A stretch of 64,000 nucleotides of DNA from Leptasterias polaris. Lineage: Eukaryota; Echinodermata; Asteroidea; Forcipulatida; Asteriidae. The DNA lies in the NCBI GenBank assembly GCA_037783415.1, contig JAZGTN010000014.1, positions 1,984,001 to 2,048,000 of the forward strand, read 5' to 3'. Position 1 is the stretch's first letter, and each line of letters opens with the position of its first letter. Positions 57,861 through 64,000 of this stretch are shown here, piece after piece. The translations under genes were made by a program, and so were the position numbers. The notes under the pieces were generated by a model. It did no database searches. It was not told the DNA's origin and was given only the letters and a program-made list of their open reading frames with translations.

Positions 57861-59060
57861 TCAGCCATGGAATGTTGTTTAATAATGAAGTTTAAATAAT
57901 TATCCCATAGCCCCTGTGGATATACTGGTGGATGCTGCCGATACGTAAACCTAGTGGAATTGATTGGGTTTTGAGGAGGGGGTTCAAGGGGTGAGGATAA
58001 TTTTCCCAAAGAAAATGCTCGAGTGTCAATAAAATACTAACTATCTCTAGGTTTTGCGGAGGGGTTACGGGTTTTGTAGAGGGGTTCGGGATTATGTGGA
58101 GGGGGCTATGGGCCAAAGTTACCCTTTCTTCTAAATATAATGTTTGAATGTCAATATTACTCTAAATAGTTCAAATTAGTGATTGAATATGAAGATTTAG
58201 CTGGTTAGCGGTGGAATGTTGTGCATATCACCTATGAAAATACTGGCCGATTGGGACAACACTTTTTAAGTAGGCCTACCAGATGGGATTGATGGGTTTT
58301 GTGGAGGGGGAGTACGGGACAAAGTTTATTTCCTTCGTAATAGAATTGTCGAGTGTAAATCAGCCCAGTTAACTATATGTTATATGGATTAAATTCAAAG
58401 ATTTAGGCGGTTAGGGCGGATTGTTAAAGTTTAACCTTTTCTAAATCTCATAACCCCAGTAGAAATACCGGCGCTGAAGGCCTAATGTTTCTTTTTCATT
58501 TTAGTTTCATTTCTCCCGTTGAACTAAGATTAGTGATTGAATACAGGGCCTAAATGTTGAGTCGGTCGGCGGTGGAATGTTTTGGCCAATAGGCAAGTAC
58601 TTTTAAAATACCAGTTGGGATTGGTGTGTTTTAATTGTGGAGGGGGTTATGGGAACAGTACTTTCTTCTCCATTTCCGTTTCATTTCTCCCGTTGAACTA
58701 AGATTAAGTGATTGAATATACTGTTTAGCCGGTCGACGGTGGAATGTTTTGGCTTTTAGGCCTGTACTTTTAAAGTACCAGTTGGGATTAGTGTGTTTTG
58801 TGGAGGGGGTTATGGGGAAAAGTATTTTCCCCCCTTCTTTATTCCCGTTTCATGTTTACAAGTGATAACCCAAATTAGTGATTGAATATAAAACATTACC
58901 CGTTCAGTAGTGGAATGTTGCTCAGTTGAAACTTCCGAATCTCCATAGCCCCCGTGGAATTACTTGCGTTTTGGCTAGGCCCTATATAGGCCTATAGTTT
59001 TAACAATTACCAGGTGGGATTGGTGGGATTTGTGGAGGGGGTTACAGGGGGAAAGTTCAT
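57860..59060. repeat. Degenerate ~190-bp tandem repeat, about six copies
   Basis: Each copy has, in order, GTGGAATGTT, a CATAGCCCC or GGCCTNTACTTTTAA part, GGGATTGGTGTGTTTTGTGG, AGGGGGTTATGGG and a GTGATTGAATAT spacer. Copies start near 57865, 58208, 58425, 58570, 58738 and 58910. They differ by many substitutions and indels. Confidence 0.82.
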
Positions 59061-60838
59061 TTTCCATTTAATCGAATATTTGAGCATCACTTATTACAAT
59101 TAAGTGTCTGAATGGGAAAAAATCAAAATAATTAACAAAATTAATATGAACTCTATTATTGGAGTCATTGAAAAGCCCATGTTTCTAACAATAGCTACCG
59201 AGAGAGGGCGCTTTCAGTGATACAAAAACTGTATGGGTCCCAAAGTCAAAATGGAAAAAATGCACAGAACTTATGTTTGTCTCTGAGAAAATGCCAAGAG
59301 GTAGCCAGTCTATATCAAAAAGAAAGTGTGGCTTTAAAAGATTTCACTCCAGGAACTTGGATTTGTCAATTTCTTTGGGTTTTCGATGATGAATGAAATT
59401 TTAGAACCGTACAATGAAAACATAAACAGGTAAGGGTCACATTGGTGACTTCAAAATCAGTAAATTTGGTAAACAGTTGTGCCCTTTTAATTTGGATCAA
59501 CCCAGCCATGCTTACGAATTTAGCACTCGTGTGTACATCCATGCAATAATGTTATACACATTATGAAAGTACAGTATGTGTCCATACAGATGTACTTGGG
59601 TGACCGCACACTGGGGCTGTTGTGTTGGTCTACAACGACTTTTCACAGCACTACACAAACTTTGTTATCAATGGAAATTTTGGTTCATCATTTCTGAATA
59701 GATTGAAATAACTGTTCACTCTCCAATTATAATTTATTTACACTTTTTCCCCTTGTTATCAAAATTGTTTTGTTTTATAATAAATAAATAAACATTTTTT
59801 AACAGTCATTATTATTGTTAATTGTTATAAACATTTAGGCCTATGATTTATAATATTGTTATTATTATTTTGATTTATTATTTTTAATTTTTTTAAAGGG
59901 GCATGGTTTGGGTAGCTTGGGAGGAGAACTGTCAGACACATTAATAAATTTAAAACTAAATCAATGACTCAGTTGTTTATTTATATTGTCAGATAAATAA
60001 TAATAATAAAATAAACGCTAATCCTGTACTGTTGTTGTCTTTTGGATTGGGCAATCAATTGTTGTTACAATAAGCAAACCTCAATAATAAAAAGATACAA
60101 CCAAAACAAATATTCTAGAGAGAGCACACATCTGATATGCTGCCAACGTTAACAAAAGCATTTAAAGGAAACCCCCCCCCCCAATTTATTAAAAAAAAAA
60201 AAAAAAAAAATCAAATCCCTGTTTTTCTTTTTCGTTTTGCAGTAAAAAGTCAACATTATCGGCTTTTGTGCCCAAAACATTGCTTAGACCACGGGCTACA
60301 AAATTAGTGTTTTCATATGAAAAGTAGAAAAATAATAGGAAAATAATAGGAAAAACAATTGTTTTCATCTATGGTTAGCACCTAAAGATACTGAGAGATA
60401 TCCAGAGCTATAGGAACAGATAGTTTACAATGGCTACACTTAAATGAACCATTTAAGTTTAGTGGCGTAATAGAAAATTAACCATTATTTGGCAGATTTG
60501 TCTGCTTAACGCATAACAATTAGAGTCTGGGCCACTTCTAAAAGATATCGACTTATGAAATATGAAGCCCTGCTCACACAAGCCAGCCATTTCCCAGGAA
60601 ATTAATGAGGAACATTCAATCAATGTTGTTTCACATTTTGTTGCATAGCTGTTTACCAGGAAATGGTTATTTCTCGAGAGTTTTCCAGGGCTAGCAATTC
60701 ATGTGTAAAAAGGCAAATCAAATGTTTCCAGGAAAGTCCCTGGAATCTTGCGAGTGTGAAAAGGGCATCAGAGAATATTTCATACTATTTCACATGTCAT
60801 ACATTATTAAAAGCAAAACAAATCTTATTTTTTAACTT
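59061..60838. other. AT-rich non-coding stretch
   Basis: Contains GAGAGGGCGCTTTCAG (59200), a C-run next to an A-run (60171-60209) and otherwise unremarkable DNA. Confidence 0.4.
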
Positions 60839-61149
60839 TACAGCATTTGTACAACATTAGTAATTGTCAACCAGTATCCACACTTGATGTGACCCAAAAT
60901 ATACATGAAATAACAAACCTGTGAAAGTTTAAGCTAAATCGGTCTTCGGAGTCATGAGAAAACAGTCAAAAACCCCATTAAATATTTTCACTGTTTTCAA
61001 ACATTAGATTTTATCATGCATGACAAAGCCTCATTGTTTGACTAATTTCTTAAAAGTTATAGCATTTCAATCAAAACTATTTCAAAGGAAGTTTTCCACC
61101 ATGACCACCTTTTTACCATCTAAGTTATGTGCAAATCTGTAAACAGAGT
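60839..61149. mobile_element. TTAA-type MITE, copy 7
   Basis: CAGCATTTGTACAACATTAG at the left, then CCACACTTGATGTGACCC, CCTGTGAAAGTTTAAGCTAA, CGGTCTTCGGAGTCATGAG and GGAAGTTTTCCACCATGACC match copy 4. The terminal TTAA sites are degraded. Confidence 0.82.
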
Positions 61150-61972
61150 TCTGTATATTTTGTTTTTAGGGCGGAAAAATGTTTTGCAGTCATGATTTAG
61201 GGCAATGTCCTTAGTCTAAATACTGACCTACCCAGATCAAACCCTCTAATAAGTGGATCCATCTGTCCTAATCACTAATTAAAACAAAATAATTAAACAA
61301 AGAAAGATAAGGCTAAAATAATCATAGACAATAGCTGGGAATGTGAAAAAGTCATTAATTAGTCGTCAAAATGTTGAGAAATACACAAAAAATAATTTAA
61401 AAAATGTCTTGGATGTTGTTAAGGTAGATACTATATTATTAGAACCTTCCAATGCTAAGATAAAGACCAGGGCTGACACACCTACAATGGTTAAGCACAC
61501 AAAAGTGAATTGTGTGTTTGAGACTTGGTCCATACATGTAGATCTGTTTGACAGCAACAAATTCAAAACATGTTTGTTATGCACAGCAAACTTAGTTGCA
61601 ATAGTATTTAACAAGACATTTTCATTGTTATTTTTTGAGGGGGAGCAAGCAGAGGCAAAGATATAGTTTAAGGGGGGGGGGGCTATTTTATGTAACAAAC
61701 CATTCTTGTTTGCAATCTTTTAACTGGGGCAAGGGCTCTGAGTGAGGGGCTACCGCCCACCCCCACCTCTCGGGTTACGCCACTGCATAGAGGTAATTTA
61801 TATTCATTTAATGGGGTTTAGTGGTTGCCTGGTAACATGCTCCCAAATGCATGTACTAAGCAAATTTGTAAGCTTATATATCACCTCTATAATATGAACT
61901 TAAATTGGCACCTATAGTGGTCACACACATTGTATTTAACAATTTTAACGCACGTTTACATGCCTGTAGATT
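61150..61972. other. Non-coding stretch
   Basis: The open frame 61343-61666 has no recognised domain. A poly-G run lies at 61672-61681. Confidence 0.4.
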
Positions 61973-62211
61973 AGGGCCCAATTTCATGGCTCCGCTTGGC
62001 AGAAAAAATTCAAGCTTTCACTAAACCTAGACTGAGTACTTTACAGGTTAGCAAGGAGCGTTTGGCTGGGCACATGTGTACTTTATAATTATGACTAAGC
62101 TTTCTCTTCACTTACACAGGAAGCATAGGCAATTGGCATAAACCCTGTAAGCAGAAAATGGTGACTGTAAGCGCAGAGTTTTGCGCTAAGCAGAGCCATG
62201 AAACTGGACCC
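61973..62211. mobile_element. CAGGG-ended MITE family, copy 4
   Basis: AGGGCCCAATTTCATGGCTC at the left and GAGCCATGAAACTGGACCC at the right are inverted. GTAAGCGCAGAGTTTTGCGC inside matches copy 1. Confidence 0.8.
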
Positions 62212-62550
62212 AGATGTTTTGTAGAGCCATAATTCAATAGAACAAAGAAGGTTCAAGATTCATAATAATATTTAACTTTGAAAAAAAGTTGATAAATAAA
62301 AATATTACTAAGTTAGCAGCACTTTGATTAAGAATGCTTTGTGAAAAAGGCTTCACATTTATAAATAGTATGCCCCTAAATGGCTTCCGTATTTGACAAA
62401 AATACTATTTGATTCTAAAATGATTTATTTTTATTGACTTGCCAGACAGAAAATTGAAAATAATGTCATATATAAGTATAAAACATATAACAGCAAGGCA
62501 GTGTGATCAATTAACACCAATCTGCTGTGAGATGTACGTAAAGATACTGA
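62212..62550. other. Non-coding stretch
   Basis: Nothing recognised. Confidence 0.4.
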
Positions 62551-62757
62551 TAGCTGGAATCAATTTATAGAGCTGCTTTAGGAACAAAAAGTTAACAAGC
62601 ACAAAATAGTTTTTTACTTGCCAGAATAAGTTACCGGCCAAAACACCAAGTCATGTGTACTGTTTGTGACTGGTTTCATGCTTAGTTTTACTGAGCAGAA
62701 AACTGTTAATCGAAATGTTGTGCTTATGCAGCTCTAAGAAATTATGAAATAGGCCCT
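62551..62757. mobile_element. CAGGG-ended MITE family, copy 5 (diverged)
   Basis: CAATTTATAGAGCTGCTTTA near 62560 and GCAGCTCTAAGAAATTATGA then AATAGGCCCTT near 62729 are inverted versions of the family ends. Confidence 0.65.
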
Positions 62758-63687
62758 TGATTGAAGTTCTCTCCAATAGACCATTATAAAGCTGCCACCA
62801 TGCTTGTCATGTTCCCTGTGTGCAATAGCAATCATAAATTGATATTCTCATCATTCCCTAAATAGCACCCAACTATTCTTCCTCCTAGCCTCATTTTGAT
62901 TACATTAATTTGAATGAGAGACAAACAAGACGGCTGCTCCATGATACAAGTCTATTGGCCTGGCCAGCTAGTTCATTACTTCCCAAAGCCTCAGTACATA
63001 CATGTAAACCACTGCTTGCATAGACTGTACATATCCATAGTTGACATCATATTGTCCAGAACATCAGCTGTGTTTGGTTTGACTTCTGTCTCCCAAGATG
63101 GCTGTAAATAAAAAAAAGGATACAAAACAAAGTTATCAATGACCAAAATGTAAAAGACAGTTTGCACTGTTTTAAAACAGTGCAAACATATCAACAGTTC
63201 TTTGAAATTGTTCACATTTGTTCAAGGAATTATTTTTATAAAAAACCTTATACATCATGTAGATTACAATTTTTTAAAATTATTTAGCAGAGTTTAGCTT
63301 GCGAACAGATCAAACCCCATTGCCCCTTGATGTTCAAGATTCAACACCTTTATTTGTAGCTTGAAAGGCAGGACCATTCAACAGCAGACAAAATGCTAAA
63401 AAACTAAAAAGTACTTGGGAAAAACACTGTTATCATGCACCAGCACATCAATAACACTATTGCAACCATTTGCTTGTAAAAACTGTGTCCCTAAAAAGTA
63501 CTTTAAAACCATAATATTAAAAATGGGGAATTTCAAGTCAACTTAACAAAAATGTTTGGACTATTCTTAAACTTGAAATTAAATGGGTATGGTATTTTTT
63601 CAGCAACACTTACTTTGGGCAGTGATTCTTATAAATGTTAATGTTTTAGCTTAGATACATGTAGTTATAATTGGGAATGTTTTTTGT
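62758..63687. other. Non-coding stretch
   Basis: A small perfect inverted repeat GTTTGCACTGTTTTAAAACA (63161) continues as GTGCAAAC. TTCAACACCTTTATTTGTAG (63351) resembles a retroelement end. Nothing else was recognised. Confidence 0.45.
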
Positions 63688-63692
63688 TTTTA

Positions 63693-63725
63693 TGCCCCGC
63701 GGTGGCGAAGCCACCGAAGGGGCAT
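63693..63725. repeat. GC-rich hairpin at the left end of a dispersed repeat
   Basis: GCCCCGCGGTGGCGAAGCCA then CCGAAGGGGC can form a stem (GGTGGC/GCCACC and GCCCC/GGGGC). It is followed by a T/G-rich region. The right end of the repeat is outside the window. Confidence 0.7.
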
Positions 63726-63917
63726 ACTGTTTCCGACATGTCCTTCTGTGTGTGTGTGCGTGGGTGAGTAGGTAACCCCATTCAAACTGGGGACCCTATA
63801 ACAAAAGAGGACAATAGGTCCACTGTTGCTATCACAAAGGAAAGCATTGTGGTCCACGGTTGATATCACAAAGAGTTGAACAAAGGAGGGTCCACGATTG
63901 CAGGCTGTTACACACTT

Positions 63918-63928
63918 GGGTGGGTGTG

Positions 63929-63961
<33 letters not shown>

Positions 63962-63962
63962 G
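63918..63962. repeat. (TGCG)n microsatellite
   Basis: GTGTGCGTGCGTGCGTGCG continues for about 40 bases. Confidence 0.95.
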
Positions 63963-64000
63963 TTGTCCCTGCCATCTTACTGTGGACACCTACAAGTTTG

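Noticed and set aside
61343..61698. Overlapping 107- and 110-codon open frames on both strands
   Set aside because: No domain or context. The sequence is AT-rich with low stop density by chance.

Overview
The window is animal nuclear DNA: intron-containing genes, low gene density, and many dispersed and tandem repeats. It looks like an echinoderm, most probably a sea star. That call rests on the types of short TTAA-flanked and CAGGG-ended inverted-repeat elements, tRNA-derived SINEs and degenerate LINEs, which I associate with echinoderm genomes. It is an inference, not a proof. No prokaryotic or organellar sequence was seen.

Only two protein-coding loci of the host are recognisable. At the left end (1434-3989, + strand) is an apparently intact two-exon TRIM E3 ubiquitin ligase of 620 residues: RING, two B-boxes, coiled coil and an NHL-like C-terminal half. 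At 47658-51775 (+ strand) lie three exons matching the C-terminal part of the histone lysine demethylase KDM1A (LSD1). This locus looks broken. The middle exon has an in-frame TAG, a conserved 13-residue stretch is missing at the start of the last exon, and the reading frames of the last two exons do not join. No upstream KDM1A exons were found, so it is probably a partial duplicated pseudogene, or else it carries sequence errors.

The rest is repeats. 1-1060: dispersed ~15-bp minisatellite. 7081-8570: a SINE-like repeat split by a LINE 3' end. 9193-10315: a non-autonomous hAT element with a perfect 8-bp target duplication and a second small element inside it. 13040-13725: LINE remnant. 14196-14505: solo LTR. 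15716-17146: two small inverted-repeat elements. 19509-21040: tRNA-Leu-derived SINE and a CR1-like LINE remnant. 21775-23080: a TTAA element, a LINE fragment and a 95-bp near-perfect inverted duplication. 23086-33226: a ~10.1-kb satellite array of 77-bp monomers (47-bp short variant) with higher-order structure, including a tandem 4,247-bp duplication. 33577-37240: MITEs and a Penelope-like remnant. 37317-40100: the most complete LINE, minus strand. 40100-46050: tandem repeats and nested MITEs. 47260-54215: the KDM1A fragment, whose introns are full of SINEs, MITEs and a 41-bp tandem array. 54215-64000: mostly unannotated AT-rich DNA with a degenerate tandem block at 57860-59060, more MITEs, and a hairpin with a (TGCG)n repeat at the end.

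No new multi-gene system was found. The most unusual items are the satellite array with hairpin-capable edge monomers and its inverted duplication at the border, and the decayed KDM1A 3' end.
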